DNA from: Desmodus rotundus
Taxonomy: Eukaryota > Chordata > Mammalia > Chiroptera > Phyllostomidae
NCBI RefSeq assembly: GCF_022682495.2
Contig: NC_071391.1
Location: 42,623,998-42,687,997 of the forward strand
Reading direction: 5' to 3'
Length of the DNA stretch: 64,000 bases
Part shown: positions 31,829 to 44,600 of the stretch, piece after piece
Numbering within the stretch: position 1 is the stretch's first letter
How the letters are laid out: every line of letters begins with the position of its first letter
Program-made: the position numbers and the translations under genes
The notes under the pieces: generated by a model
What the model was told of the DNA's origin: nothing
Database searches by the model: none
The model's input: only the letters and a program-made list of their open reading frames with translations

Positions 31829-32334
31829 TGAAATCAGAAAAGCCGGCGTTCATGCTTCCTGTCACTACCAGAACCAATGTGAAGAGAAAGGGACTGAATC
31901 TTTATAGGTGTTTTATTCAATTGGCCAGTTATCCAAGAAGGTGGCGCATTTGTACCCTAACAGACCCTCTTACATTCCATTTCCAACCGACCCTTCTCAT
32001 AAGGAGAAGGAAAGTGTAGGTAAGGGGGTTGGAATACAGGGGAAAGGTTAAAAAGATGAAAAGGCTGCAGCATTCTTTCATCTGTGTCCTGGGCAGTGGT
32101 CTTTATCTGTGCCCTGGGTGGTAGACATCTCACCTTGGAGTGCACGGGCTCAGATCCCAACTTGATTGCTTGCAGTCCTCTTGAGGCACTAAGGTGGAAC
32201 TGTGTATGGTCTCTTGGAGTTGAGGTAGGTCATACATTCAGTTCCTGAAACAATAGCTTTTTATATACCTTGATTACTAAGCTTATTAGCTGTTACTTAA
32301 AACTAAAATTTTCCAACTCTTGAGTCCCCCATCA
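31829..32334 (-). repeat. 3' LTR of the minus-strand provirus
   Basis: On the minus strand it begins TGATGGGGGACTC and ends GATTTCA. It has a TATA-like TATATAAAAAG (about 32258-32268), and AATAAAACACC near its end as poly(A) signal. A purine-rich tract, AGTGGAGGAA, lies immediately upstream in the provirus sense (32335-32344), as expected for the polypurine tract. The copy at 36450-36823 and the nested copy at 34325-34852 are recognisably related. Confidence 0.85.
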
Positions 32335-32344
32335 TTCCTCCACT

Positions 32345-32888
32345 GTTAGTTTAAACTAGATTATTTCTATGAGATCAGTTTCATAAGGAAGTACTCATTA
32401 TGTTGTTGAGCACGTATTTTAGCATTAGACCATATGGTAGGGGGTTTAGGAATACAGTTAATTGCAGATCCACATAAGGGGGCTCATTGTATGCAGCAAC
32501 AAGCTATGACAGAGCACAAAACAGTTTTTAGCACAGTTGACAAGAGTTGCACACTCTCTAGCTAGGGCTACATTAGTGACTTTTAAGGGAAACATTTCCC
32601 TGTCCTTTAGAGTTGCCACATGTCCCCAGCTATAAACATCAGAGTAGGTTGTTGTCTTATTGATATGCTGAAAAAAGTATCATTTTGAAGGCTTTCCAAG
32701 GGGAGTACAAACACCTATAAGACATGTAGTGAGAGTTTGTTCAACGTAAGTTCCTCCTGCAAGGCAAAATTCAGAGATGTTTCAAACACTTTTGCTAAAA
32801 TATCCAAATATTTTCATCTCGTTGGAAAGGAACAAGTTCTCGAACAAGGGGTTAAACAAAATGCAGTGAAAAGAATCTGTCACTGTTT
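32345..32888 (-). other. Proviral region between pol and 3' LTR, probably degraded
   Basis: This is where env would lie in a complete provirus. Only about 540 bp remain and no open frame or clear env motif is visible. A large deletion is inferred. Confidence 0.45.
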
Positions 32889-35470
32889 TCAAAAGACGAC
32901 CTTCAGATCTTCTTGAGGTTCAGTGGTCCATTGTTCCTCTGGTGTTTTCTTTACTCTGGTGTGATGAATCCAAGGTTTTATTTCTGCCAACTTGACTAAC
33001 TTCGTGGGGGTGGTGAAGAGTATGTCCCAAGGTTCAGTCCATTTTCCTTCTAGTTGGCTTTCTGGAGATGCTGTCATCCATGTCTTGAGGAGCACCTCAT
33101 CTCCAGGCTCAAAGGAATGTAGTAAACCCATAGGGTAGATGTCTCTAATAAAAGCAAGATCACTAATTATAGATAAGGTCTGACTTAAATGTTGTACATT
33201 TTTCATTACCTCACTTCCTGATCTATATACATATCTCCCACCCCAATTATAGCCTGAAATTCTAGTCCACACACAATGTCATAAGGACTCAATCCCACTT
33301 CAAGGAGCCACCCTTACCCTGAGCAGGGCACTAAGTAAAGCCTGATCTCAATGGAGATGACTTCCTTACACAGCTTGGCTATATTTTCTTTCAAGGTGTG
33401 ATTCATCTTCTCTACCTTCCCAGAAGCCTGACATTTCTGTGCTATGTGGAGTCTCCACTTGATATCTAAAAATTTACTAACATTCTGTGTAATTTCTGAA
33501 ACAAAAGCAAGTCCATTATCTCTCTGGGTGCTGCTGGGTAGGCCAAAGTGAGGAATTATTTCCTTCAGGAAGTCTTTCACTACCTCTGAGGATTTCTCTG
33601 TTCTAGTAGGATAGGCTTCCACCCATCCTGAAAAGGTGTCAACAAAGACTAACAAATATTTCCACCTTCAGACCCTTGGCATCTGGGTAAAGTCTATTTG
33701 CCAGTCCTCAAATGGGCTCTGTCCTTGGTATTGTTTCACTTCTTTCTTTTGATGGGGATCTGTCTTGGTGTTGTTCTTCTGGCACACAGCACATCTAGCA
33801 ATTACTTTTCATATAGCATTGGAAATTCCAGGACTTAGGAGCTACAGTTCTATATATGTGGTTAATGAATCCCCTACATAGAGTGGCCTCATGCAAATGC
33901 TTCCTGACTGGCTCTACTAAATGTTCAGGAAGCAGTATAATAACTCCTTTCTTAGTCTTTCTCTACCCACTATCAGCTCCTTCTTCATCAAAACCCCAGC
34001 TCTCAGCTTTCTCTTAGTCTGCAGTCAAATATTAAGGGTCAAATTGTAACAAGTCTGGAACAGGTACCAAAGGCATTATAAATGTTCCTTTAGCAGCCTC
34101 TTTCACTGCTCAATCAGCCAGATTGTTTCCCTTAGCTGCTTCAATGCCCTCCTGATGCCCCAGGCAGTGCATAACTGCCACCTTCAAAGGTACCTGACCA
34201 GCCTCTAATAGTTTTAAGTGTTCTGCTACAAGCTTAACCTCCTGTTTATTGGCGGATAACAGTTCTTTTTCCTTGCAGATGGAACCATGTGATTGCAAAT
34301 TTAGGAAAGCTTACCTTGAGTTGGTGCGATAGGGGACTCAGGAGTTGGAAAATTTTAGTTTAGTGCAATAGTTAATAAGCCTAGTAATTAATGCATATAA
34401 GAAGCTATTGTTTCAGGAACTGAAGGTATGACCCACCCTGAGTCCAGACCTCGAGTGATTGACATTTGTGCTCCAGAAGGGACCATAAGCAATCAAGGTG
34501 GTATCTGAGTCCCCGTGTTCCAGGGAGAGACAGTCCGCCGCCCAGAACACACATAAAGAAAAGCACAGGATGCTTTTCTTTAGGCAGAGGATGAAAGGAT
34601 GTTAGGAAAATGCCAGACTGCAACTTTCATCTGAGTAAACTCCTGAATTCCAAATCCCTTTACCTCCACTTTTTTTCCCTTTTAAAAGGTTTGCTTGAAA
34701 GGAAATGGAAGATGGTCTGTTAGGGTACAAACCCACTGTCTTCTCAGATTGCTGGCCATCTGAATAAAGCCCCCATATAGATTCAATCCCTGTCTCTGCT
34801 TATTAGGTCTGGTAGGTGATAGGTAGCATGAAGGCCAGCTATTCCAGTTTCAGGAATAACTCTCTTTTCATGTGACAATTCCAGTGCCCGCGACAATGCA
34901 ATCAGTTCGGCTGTATGAGCAGAAGTCCCCTGCAGCAAGGCCTTGACCTCTACTATTCCTTCAAGAATCACAACTGCATGCTGTTCTGTCTCCTTTGTCC
35001 ATAACTGCTTACAGCTGCATATAGAGTCCAGTCTGCCTCATCTAGAGGATGGTCCCTGTAAACCGGTTCTGCTAGAATAAACTTCATCAGTTCTCTCAGC
35101 CCAGTCATGTATTAGTGCAGCTGAGTCAGGCCCAGGGAGAAGAGAGGCAGGAAATAACTTCCTTAGAGTTTTGAGGGAGATATTGGGATTGTCGAGAAGA
35201 ATTGCTTGATACCTGCCTGTTCTTCCAGCAGTGAGTGACAAATTTCTCTTTTGTTCCAGCAGAATCGACACTTGGCGGGGTGCTTAAATGATGATAAGCT
35301 GTCCCAAGGAAAACTCTCCAGCTTCCTATAAGAGGTCACAGATGGCTGCCACAGCTCTCAAGCAGGCTGGTGCAGAAACCAGGTGTGCCTTCAGGGACTC
35401 AAAAGCCTGGGTGTACTCCATCCATTCTAAAGGGATACACTCTGGTCCTTTCAGAGTTTCTCCACTTTAA
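32889..35470 (-). pseudogene. Proviral pol remnant (RT end, RNase H, integrase), disrupted
   Basis: Pieces on the minus strand in several frames correspond to: the RT connection region (35038-35271), RNase H in two parts separated by an inserted LTR (34860-34971 and 34110-34300), the zinc-binding N-terminus of integrase (about 33700-33830, poor), the integrase core (33314-33655) with the first and second catalytic aspartates still recognisable, and a gamma-type integrase C-terminal domain (32889-33272). No start-to-end frame survives. Function is impossible in this state. Confidence 0.82.
34325..34852 (+). mobile_element. Solo LTR nested antisense inside proviral RNase H
   Basis: A 528-bp LTR in the plus orientation, beginning TGCGATAGGGGACTCA and ending CCAGTTTCA, related to the provirus's own LTRs but opposite in orientation. 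It has TGAATAAAGCCCCC near 34762 as poly(A) signal and GCATATAAGAAGC near 34391 as TATA region. RNase H coding similarity stops at its edges and resumes beyond. A clear target duplication was not found. Confidence 0.8.
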
Positions 35471-35589
35471 CAGATCTGATGTAGAAACTGGACTATGTGC
35501 CCAATAGTATCCAGTGGGCTGGCCCTCTGGCCCTACTCCCACTGGAAGTCTTCACAAAGGCTGTTGCCCTGCCCTGGTAGGGGCTTGTC

Positions 35590-36449
35590 CTCAACCAAAT
35601 TTGGTTCTCTGATAGATTTGAGATGATGAGACCATTTCAGGCTCACTTTCCCCAGTTCCCTCATCTGAGTAAGGAGGAAGATCCCCCAGGGCTGCAGGGG
35701 CTGTGGGAACCCTGACCTTGCTCAAAGCAGCCCTATCATCTATATCTTCCTGGGACCTTGCCTCTGAGAGTCTGCTCTTTCACAGGCAAATTCCCTTTTC
35801 TCTGGACCATTATCTATTTCCTTTTAGTCTTGCATCTTGATTACATAAATTCACTAAAGTTTCTAGGTAAGGCATTTTGTCCCGCTTCCCTGATCTTTAA
35901 CAAAGCAATTGCAGTATAATACAGTAATTTAAAGGCCCATTCAGTGGCCAGTGCTCTCCTGAGACTGGATTATACGATACATAAGTCAAACAGTATTACA
36001 ACAAAAAACACTTTCTTTTTAGTCATAGGTTTACTAGCATAGGCCCACCAATCAGCCAAAACTCACCCGAAAGGGCTGTTTCTCGAACAGAGGTTTTCCC
36101 CCTCATTCTACCAGACAGCTCTGCAATATCACAAAATCCAGAAGACACCTTTTTACCAGACAGAGCTCTGTAAACCAGAAGCCACCTTTATTCTGGACGG
36201 TCTAAATTGTGACCCCAGATTGTAACCTGAACCAGAAAGTGCAGAGATTCAATCAAAAGTGAGAATGACAGGAAGTACTGAGAGTTGGAGGAGGACAGTC
36301 CCCAGGTGAAATCACTTGGCAGCTGCTAGGGAGTCTCCAAATCTGCACCCCAGGTCCCCCCAGTCCAGGCTGCCAATGAGACTCCCTCCCAAATACACAG
36401 ACTTACCAGAAAGTCCCAAAGTCTGTCCCGGAATGGACTCACCAGAATA
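35590..36449 (-). other. Proviral leader and gag-like remnant
   Basis: Between the pol remnant and the 5' LTR. A proline- and acid-rich stretch on the minus strand (about 35600-35720) resembles the variable part of a gamma-type gag, but no frame is open. The primer-binding site could not be identified with confidence. Confidence 0.4.
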
Positions 36450-36823
36450 AGAAACTGGAAAAGCTGGCGTTTGTGCTGCCTGTCACCTACCAGACCCAAT
36501 CAGCAGACACAGGGATTGAATCTTTATGGGCACATTATTCAGATGACTGGTGATATGTGAAGACGGCGAGTTATGTACCCTAACAGAACATCTTAAATTC
36601 CATTTCAAACTGACCCTTTTCATAAGGGGAAGAAACATGTAGGTAAGGGGGTTGAAATTCAGGGAAAAGGTTAATCAGATAAAAAGGCTGCAGCAGTCTT
36701 TCATCTGTGCCCTGGGTGGTGCTCCTACCTGTGTTCTGGGCAATAGACATCTCTCCCTGGAGTCCAATGGCTCAGATCCCATCTTCATTGCTTGCAGTCC
36801 TCCTGAGGCACAAAGGTGGAACT
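36450..36823 (-). repeat. Truncated 5' LTR of the provirus, joined head-to-head to LTR start sequence
   Basis: The LTR end and middle match 31829-32200 in the same orientation. At about 36823, instead of continuing into the rest of U3, the sequence switches to TGATAGGGGACTCAAGGG in the plus orientation. That is the LTR start and runs to about 36880. The result is a back-to-back LTR junction. Confidence 0.72.
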
Positions 36824-36880
36824 GATAGGGGACTCAAGGGTTGGAAAATTTTAGTTTAAGGTAGAAAGTTATAAGCCTAG

Positions 36881-39300
36881 CCGAACTTTGTTTTCTCCTT
36901 CCTTTCCTTTCTTTCTTCTTTACTTAATAATACCTTCCTTCATTTGCTTATCAATTGAGTCCCTGCTATTTGCCAGCAATTTTCAGTTTGGGGATGTAGA
37001 GCAATATAAGACATGGCCTCTGGGTGTGACATTAATGACCAAAAGATGCTCTTATGTTGGTTTTTTTCTTCACAGAAGCCTGGGACCCATTGGCTAAAAA
37101 GTCTGCTGGTGCCAAACTCAAAATGTTACATAGTCAATTGGTTTTAATATAGACAAAATAATCACTCAATCATTTAGTGCCTGTATGCTTTGCACACCTT
37201 GCAAGAATTGACCCCAACTCTAGCTGGCCATAGAAAGATAAGCTCCAAAGTTCTAGAGACCCTGAGCTGCAGATGCCCTTTGGAGCTCTCTGATTCAGAC
37301 TCCCCACTGGACTGCTGACTATATCACCTAGATCTCTAGGCCCCTTTCTGACCCCTAAGAGTTCCCTTGTCCATTTCCCTTTCTGAGTGGCTGCCCACTC
37401 CGGATGGTCTCATGCTGTGAGGGACTTTCCCCTTCACCACAGGAGACCAACACGAACCAGCTCGGCAGTCACCCAAATACAGCTAATGTTCTACTGCCCT
37501 CTTGTGGTCATGTGTTTTTTCTTGATCAGCTCTGAAACTACTCAAACCTTCTGAACTGGGATACGTGTGTTTTGTTCAAGGACTGTTTGAGAAGAAGTAA
37601 ATATTATTGACTACAACAAATTTTAAAATCTGTTATTATTGAAGTAATTAAAAGAAATATGGGGACCCAGCGACAGTAAGTCTTATCTTAGCCTAGGTTG
37701 GGAGAACCAACAGAAAAATTGTTAAGATAAGGGAGATGAAGCCAGGGCCAAATCTAGAAGAATGAGAACTGACCAGTAAGGGGAAAAACTTAGAAGAAGG
37801 GAAGAGGTTGGACACTCTGCAGAAGTAAGAGTCCACTGGTATGGTTAGAGCATGAGTTTAATGTGGGGCCTGATAGGAGGTTACATTAAATAGAAAGGCA
37901 GGTGCCATGTTATATAGGTCTTGTTGACTCTCATTAAGATATATTATTTTATCCTGGGTGAGAATATTAAAAGATGCATAATTTTGCTCGACAAGATTAT
38001 TCTGTCTCTTCAGGATCACTCTCACTTTGCATCGAATACCATGAGGCTAATCGTAGTGGTTTGAATCACCCAAGCTTCTGCTACAGATTGAGTGTGGCCA
38101 GTGGGAAGTTTATGCAGGTGACTGGCAGGGAAGAGGGGTTGGGAGAAGATCCAAATATTTGTCCTTTTTGTTCCCTGTTTGGCAGACTCAGGTTACCGGT
38201 GAGCCTTTCCTGAAAGACAGTTATCTGAAGATTTTCCCTTTCACTCCTGCCAGCCCATGGTGCTGTGGACAAAAAGGGTCCATATACTAACTCTGACAAG
38301 CTCAGGGAAGGCCTGTGTGGCAGCCTTACAAACTCAGAGACCTAAAGTCACCACATAGAAACGTCTGAAATGAAAACTTTTGAACTAAAAGCAGGTTATG
38401 GTTGGTAGATATGTCCTAGGCTAGAATCTTCCTTGACAAAAGTCAGAATTTACTTTAATTGAGCCTGTCTAGTGTCTTTTGCATCTAGGATAACATACCT
38501 TTGGAATGTCAAAGTAACTTTTTTTTTCCAAACCCCTCAAAGCACAGGCATGCACCAGAGGGGAGACCACAAATCCCCTCCTTGTTATTGTTATCGTGTT
38601 CAGTGTTGACTACCCTGTACCTTCAGTGTAAAAGAAGTACGTGTCTATCACCTTACTTTTTATCCAGCCCCCGTGGTTTCCCAGCTTTGCTTTTCCAGCT
38701 TCCCTAATCAATCACCAGTGGATTTTGTGTAACCTACTTACCTCTTTTCATTTAATTGTAATGTATAAAATAAGATGCAAAATGGCCATTTTTCCAGGAC
38801 ACTTTCTCAATATGTGGGAATTTTGCTTCCCAGCAATTGTCATCAGTTTCGCTCAAATAAATTCATAGAAATTATCTACAGGTGTGAATGTTTCTTGCAT
38901 TCAGAGCACTTCAGTATCACTTAGGCCTGGCCCTTCCTTTATAAGTTGTCCCTTCACTACATTTCCTTTATTTATCCCTTTGGAATGTGTAGATTTTTAC
39001 AGGAATCTTGAGTACATTCTATTTCAGAGCTGCAGACTACCCTTTGAAAGAAGCCACTCTTTGGTCACTATTGTAAACTCTGCCAAACACCTTTTGAAAT
39101 AGATTTTGCATGTGGGAGACTGAGCTGCTATTTCTTTTGCATCAGATGCTGATGAATAAAGGGCTCATTTGTTCTTATTCAGAACCTTTAGTTAGCTGAA
39201 TATTTTGCACAGGTATGGAAAAAAGAGAAAATTCCCAATCTGTTAATTTTTTAAAGACAGTGTTAAATAACATATACTTTGAATAAGAAAATAGTAATTG
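36881..39300. other. Intergenic DNA, no recognised feature
   Basis: No coding frame with recognisable content. I looked for the missing C-terminal half of the GVIN relic here and did not see it. Confidence 0.4.
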
Positions 39301-39318
39301 CAGTATTTCTGACTTCCA

Positions 39319-41275
39319 GCCAAGATGGAGGCATAGGCAGACACACTGTGCCTGCTCGCACAACCAAAAGAAGGACAACAACAATTTACAAACAAAAAAC
39401 AACCAGAACTGACAGAAAATCAAACTGTATGGAAGTCTGATAACCAAGGAGATAAAGAAGAAACATTCACCCAGGCCAGTAGGAAGGGCGGAGATGGGCA
39501 GCCAGGGCGGAGAGGACTTGCAGCAAGGCGGAGACAAGGTGGCGGATTGTGGAACTGGGCAGGCCAGGCTGCAGCTGGCAGACCCTGCGGCTCCACATTC
39601 GCGCATAGATAAACCAGGAGGAATGGCGGGGGAGCGAAGCAGACCTCGCAACCCAGGGCTCTAGCGTGGGGAAATAAAGCCTCAAACCTCTGATTGAAAA
39701 CACCCATGGGGGTTGAGGCGGCAGCAGGAGAAACTCCCTAGAGTTTCTCCCAGGAGAAACAGGAGAGTTCATTGGAGAGACCCACAGGGTCCCAGAACAT
39801 ACACAAACCCACCCACTCGGGAATCAGCACCAAAAGGGCCCAATTTGATTGTGGGTAGCGGAGGGAGTGACTGAAATCTGGCAGAGAGTGGAGAAAGCGC
39901 CACTGCTCCCTCTCGGCCCCTCCCCCACATACGGGGTTGCAGCTCAGCAACCAGCGTTACCCTGCCCTGGTGGACACCTAAGGCTCTGCCCCTTTATTTA
40001 ACAGGCGCACCAAAACAAAACAAAATAAAACAAAAAAAAATGGCCCAAATGAAAGAACAGATCAAATCTCCAGAAAAAATACAACTAAGCAATGAAGAGA
40101 GAGCCAACCTATCAGATGCACAGTTCAAAACACTGGTTATTAAGATGCTCACAGAATTGGTTGAATTTGGTCACAAATTAGATGAAAAAATGAAGGCTAT
40201 GCCAAGAGAAACAAAGGAAAATGTACAGGGAACCAATAGTGATGCGAAGGAAACTGGGACTCAGATCAACGCTGTGGACCAGAAGGAAGAAAGAAACATC
40301 CAACCAGAAAAGAATGAAGAAACAAGAATTCAAAAAAATTAGGAGAGGCTTAAGAACCTCCAGAACATCTTTAAACATTCCAACATCCAAATTATAGGGG
40401 TGCCTGAAGGAGAAGAGGAAGAACAAAAAATTGAAAACTTATGTGAACAAATAATGCAGGAGAACTTCCCTAATCTGGCAAAGGAAATAGACTTCCAGGA
40501 AGTCCAGGAAGCTCAGAGAGTCCCAAAAAAGCTGGACCCAAGAAGGAACACACCAAGGCACATCATAATTACATTACCTAAGATTAAGCAGAAGGAGAGA
40601 ATCTTAGAAGCAGCAAGAGAAAAGGACACAGTTACCTACAAAGGAGTTTCCATAAGACTGTAGCTGATTTCTCAAAGGAGACCTTACAGGCAAGAAGGGG
40701 CTGGCAAGAAGTATTCAAAGTCATGAAAGGCAAAGACCTACATCCAAGATTGCTCTATCCAGCAAAGCTTGCATTTAGAATGGAAGGGCAGATAAAGTGC
40801 TTCTCAGATAAGGCCAAGTTAAAGGAGTTCATCATCACCAAGCCCTTATTATATGAAATGTTAAAGGGATTTATCTAAGAAAAAGAAGATAAAAAATATG
40901 AACAGTAAGAATGACAGCAAACTCACAATTATTAACAACCACACCTAAAACCAAAACAAAAGAAAACTAAGCAAACAACTAGAACAGGAACAGAACCACA
41001 GAAATGGAGATCACATGGAGGGGGAATGGGAGGGGGAGAGAGGGGGGAAAGGTACAGAGAATAAATAGCATAAATGGTAGGTAGAAAACAGACAGGGGGA
41101 GGGTAAGAATAGTATAGGAAATGTAGAAGCCAAAGAACTTATAAGTATGACCCATGGACATGAACTATAGGGGGGGAATGTGGGAGGGAGGGAGTGGGCA
41201 GGATGAAGTGGAATGAAGGGGGGAAATGGGACAACTGTAATAGCATAATCAATAAATATATTTTTAAAATATTTT
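39319..41275 (+). mobile_element. HAL1 element (ORF1-only LINE, 'half-L1')
   Basis: Starts TTCCAGCCAAGATGGAGGCA, has a GC-rich 5' region, one L1-ORF1-like gene (40040-40878), then only about 350 bp of purine-rich 3' sequence and a tail (AATCAATAAATATATTTTT). There is no ORF2. This layout is the HAL1 type, known from mammals and young in vesper bats. A second, minus-strand copy at 53.1-55.6 kb shares the same start and end. Confidence 0.8.
40040..40878 (+). pseudogene. HAL1 ORF1 (L1 ORF1-like RNA-binding protein), two lesions
   Basis: About 279 codons. The N-terminal helical part leads to the RRM-like segment marked by GVPEGEEEEQ and a C-terminal domain ending in LKGFI. An in-frame TAG lies at 40340-40342, and a one-base shift near 40660 separates the C-terminal domain. 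Without ORF2, such elements rely on L1 ORF2 protein supplied in trans; that is family knowledge, not visible here. Confidence 0.78.
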
Positions 41276-41282
41276 TTAAAAA

Positions 41283-41660
41283 GACACATGCACCCCTATG
41301 TTCATTGCAGCATTACTTACAATAGACAAGACATGGAAACAGTCTAGATATCCATAAATAGACAAATGGATAAAGAAGATATAGTAAATATACATAATAG
41401 AATATTACTCAGCCATTAAAAAAATGAAATCTTACCATTTGTGACAACATGACTAGACCTAGAGTGTATGCTAAATGAAGTCAGAGAAAGACAAATACCA
41501 TATGATTTCACTTATATGTGGAATCTAAAGAACAAAATAAATGAACAAACAAAACAAAACAGAAACAAATTCATAAATATAGAGAACAAACTGATGGTTG
41601 CCAGAGGGGACTAGGGTGAAGTGATGGGTGAAAAAGGATAAGGGAATAAAAAAAAATAAT
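41283..41660 (+). mobile_element. Older L1 3' fragment
   Basis: Sense L1 sequence from the end of ORF2 (CATTGCAGCATTACTTACAA; AATAGAATATTACTCAGCC; ACAAATACCATATGATTTCA) to an A-rich tail at about 41650. It differs from the young L1 subfamily in this window in its 3' UTR. It lies directly between the HAL1 tail and the next L1. Confidence 0.82.
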
Positions 41661-44600
41661 AAATAAAAAATAGCAATAAATACATACCTATCAATAATCA
41701 CTTTGAATGTAAATAGCTTAAAAAGTGAAGAAATGGAGAAAGATATCTCATGCAAATAGAAATGAAAAAAAGCTAGGGTAACAATACTTATATCTGACAA
41801 AACAGACTTTAAAACAAAGGCTATAGTAAGAGACAAAGAAGGACACTACATAATGATAAAAGGACAAATCTAACAATGATATAGTTCTGGTAAAGTTTTA
41901 TGCACCCAACATAGGAGTACCTAAATATGTAAAGTAAATCATTTTGGACATAAACCCAGAGACAGTAATACAGTCATAGTAGGGTATTTTAACAACCCGT
42001 TGACATCAGTGGATAGATCTTCCAGACAGAAAATCAACAAGGAACCAGTGGCCTTAAATCCATCTGATATACTGTATCGGGTGGACTTAATTGATATCTT
42101 TAGAGCATTCCACTCCAAAGCAGCAAATATACATTCTTTTCATTGAACTTTTCACTGATCATTGAATGTTCCAAGTACACATGGAACATTCTCTAGGCTA
42201 GAACACATGTTAGGACATAAAACAAGTCTCACTAAATTTAATAAGACTGAAATTATATCAAGTACCTTCTCTGACCAAAATGGTATGAAACTGGATATCA
42301 ACGCCAGGAAAAATAAAAACGAAAAACACACTGTCATAAATACTAAATAACATGCAACTAAAAAATGAATGGGTTAACAATGAGATCAAGATGGAAATCA
42401 ACAGTTCCCTGATTACAAATGAGAATGAGAACACAGGAACCCAAAATGTACAGGACTCAGTAAAAGCAGTCCTAAAAGGAAAACTCAGCACGACAGGCCT
42501 ACCTTGGGAACACGAAAAACTCAAGTAAAAAATTGAAATTTACACTTAAAGGAACTAAAAAAAACCCACAAAGTGAATAGAAGGAAGGAAATAATAAAGA
42601 TCAGTACAGAAATATACAAACTAGAGTCTAAAAAAACAAAAGTTCAATGAAACCAAGAGCTCATTCTTTGAAAAGATAAACAAGATGGACAAACCTTTTA
42701 CCAGATGCACAAAGAAAAAAAATAGAGAGAAACCAAATAAATACAATCAGAAATGAAAGAGGTGAGGTAACAATTGACACCAAAGAAATACAAAGAACTG
42801 TAATAAAATATTATAAACAACTATATGCCAATAAATTGAACAATCTGGAAGAAATCAATGAATTCCTAGAAACATACAGTCTTAAAAACTGAATGAGGAA
42901 GATCAGAGAATCTGAATAAACTTATTGTAACAGTGAAACTGAAGCAGTAATCAAAAAACTCCCAACAAATTAAAGTCCTGGCCCAAAGGGCATCATAGGT
43001 CAATTCTACCAAAAATTCAAGAAGAACTAACACCTATCCTTCTCAAACTATTCTAAATAATTCAAGAGGAGGGAAAATCCCCAAGCTCATTTTACCAGGC
43101 CAGAATTATGTTAACTCTAAAACCAGATAAAGACACTACAAAAAAAGAAAGTTATGGGCCAATATCCCTGATGAATACAGATTATAAAATCCTCCTAAAA
43201 GTATTAACAAACCAGATCCAGCAATACATTAGAAAAGAACATACACCATGATCAAGTGGGATTGATTCCAGGAATGCAAGGTCAGTACAACATCCACAAA
43301 CACGATATGCAACACAAATAAAATGAAGGATAAAAACCACATAATCATATCAATCGATGCAGAAAAAGCATTTGATAAAATCCAGCACCAATTATGATTA
43401 AAACTCTCAGCAAAATGGGAATAGAGGGAACATACTTAAACAATAAAGGCCATATATGGCAAACCCACAGCCAACATCATACTCAATGTGCAAAAACGAA
43501 AAGCATTTCCCTTAAGATCAGGAACAAGACAGGGATGTCTGTTTTTACCACTTTTATTCAATATAGTACTGGAAGTCCTAGCCACAACGATCAGCCAAGA
43601 TGATATAAAAGGCATCCAAATTGGAAAAGAGAGTAAAAATGTCATTATTTGCAGATGACATGCTATTGTACACACAAAACCCTGAAGACTCCACCAATAA
43701 ACTACTAGAGCTAACAAATGAATTCAGCAAAGAAACAGGATACAAAATCAATATTCAGGAATTGGTGGCATTTCTATACACCAACAATGAACTGTCAGAA
43801 AGAGAAACAAGGAAAATAATCCCTTTTACTATTGGGATTATTAGCAAAAAAATAAGGTACCTAGGAATAAATTTAACCAAGGAGATAAAAGACCTGTGCC
43901 TGGAAAATTATAGGATTGAGGAAAGAAGCTGAGAAAGATACAAGTAAGTGAGAGCATATGCCGTGTTCATGGACTGGGAGACTTAACATCATTAAAACGT
44001 CCATACTACCCAGAGCAATCTATGGATTCACCACAATTCCTATTAAAATACCAATGGCATATTTCACAGATCTACAACAAATATTCCAGAAATTTATATG
44101 TAATCAGAAAAAGATCTCGAATAGCCTCAGCTATCTTGAGAAAGAACAAAGTTGGAGGGATCACAATACCTGATATCAAACCACACTACAAGGCCATTGT
44201 AATCAAAACATACTGGTACTGTTATAAGAACAGGCATACAGATCAGAGAGCCCAGACATCAATCCATGCCTATATGGTTCATTAATACTTGACAACGGAG
44301 GTGACAGTATACAGTGGAGTAAAGACAGACTTTTCAATAAATGATGTTGGGAAAATTGGACAGGTACATGCAAAAAATGAAACTAGACCACCAACTACAC
44401 CATACAGAAGAATAAATTCAAATTGAATAAAAGACTTAAATGTAAGTCATGAAACCATAAAAATCCTAGAAGAAAACATAGACAGTAAAATCTCAGACAT
44501 CTCCTGTAGCAATATTTTTGCCAACATGTCTCCTAGAGTAAGGGAAATAAAGGAAAAAAAATAAACAAATGGGACTATATCAAACTAAAAAGCTTCTGCA

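Larger units (their letters stand above)
31829..36823 (-). mobile_element. Degraded class I (gamma-type) endogenous provirus
   Basis: Reading the minus strand, a truncated 5' LTR (36450-36823), leader and gag-like remnants (35590-36449), a reduced pol (about 32889-35470), a short remnant region and a 3' LTR (31829-32334) occur in order. Pol retains parts of the RT connection, RNase H and integrase; most of gag, protease and the RT catalytic core are missing. Stops, shifts and a nested LTR disrupt it, so it is defective. The gammaretrovirus-like integrase C-terminus and RNase H set the class. Its 3' LTR abuts the GVIN relic. Confidence 0.85.

Noticed and set aside
32345..32888. An open retroviral env gene
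   Set aside because: The region is about 540 bp with no open frame or recognisable env motif.
36881..39300. Continuation of the GVIN relic past the provirus
   Set aside because: None of the C-terminal GVIN words (such as the Cys/His cluster) appears in any frame that I read.
39175..39772. Minus-strand open frames of 95-158 codons
   Set aside because: They are antisense to the GC-rich HAL1 5' region, with no domain or splice context.
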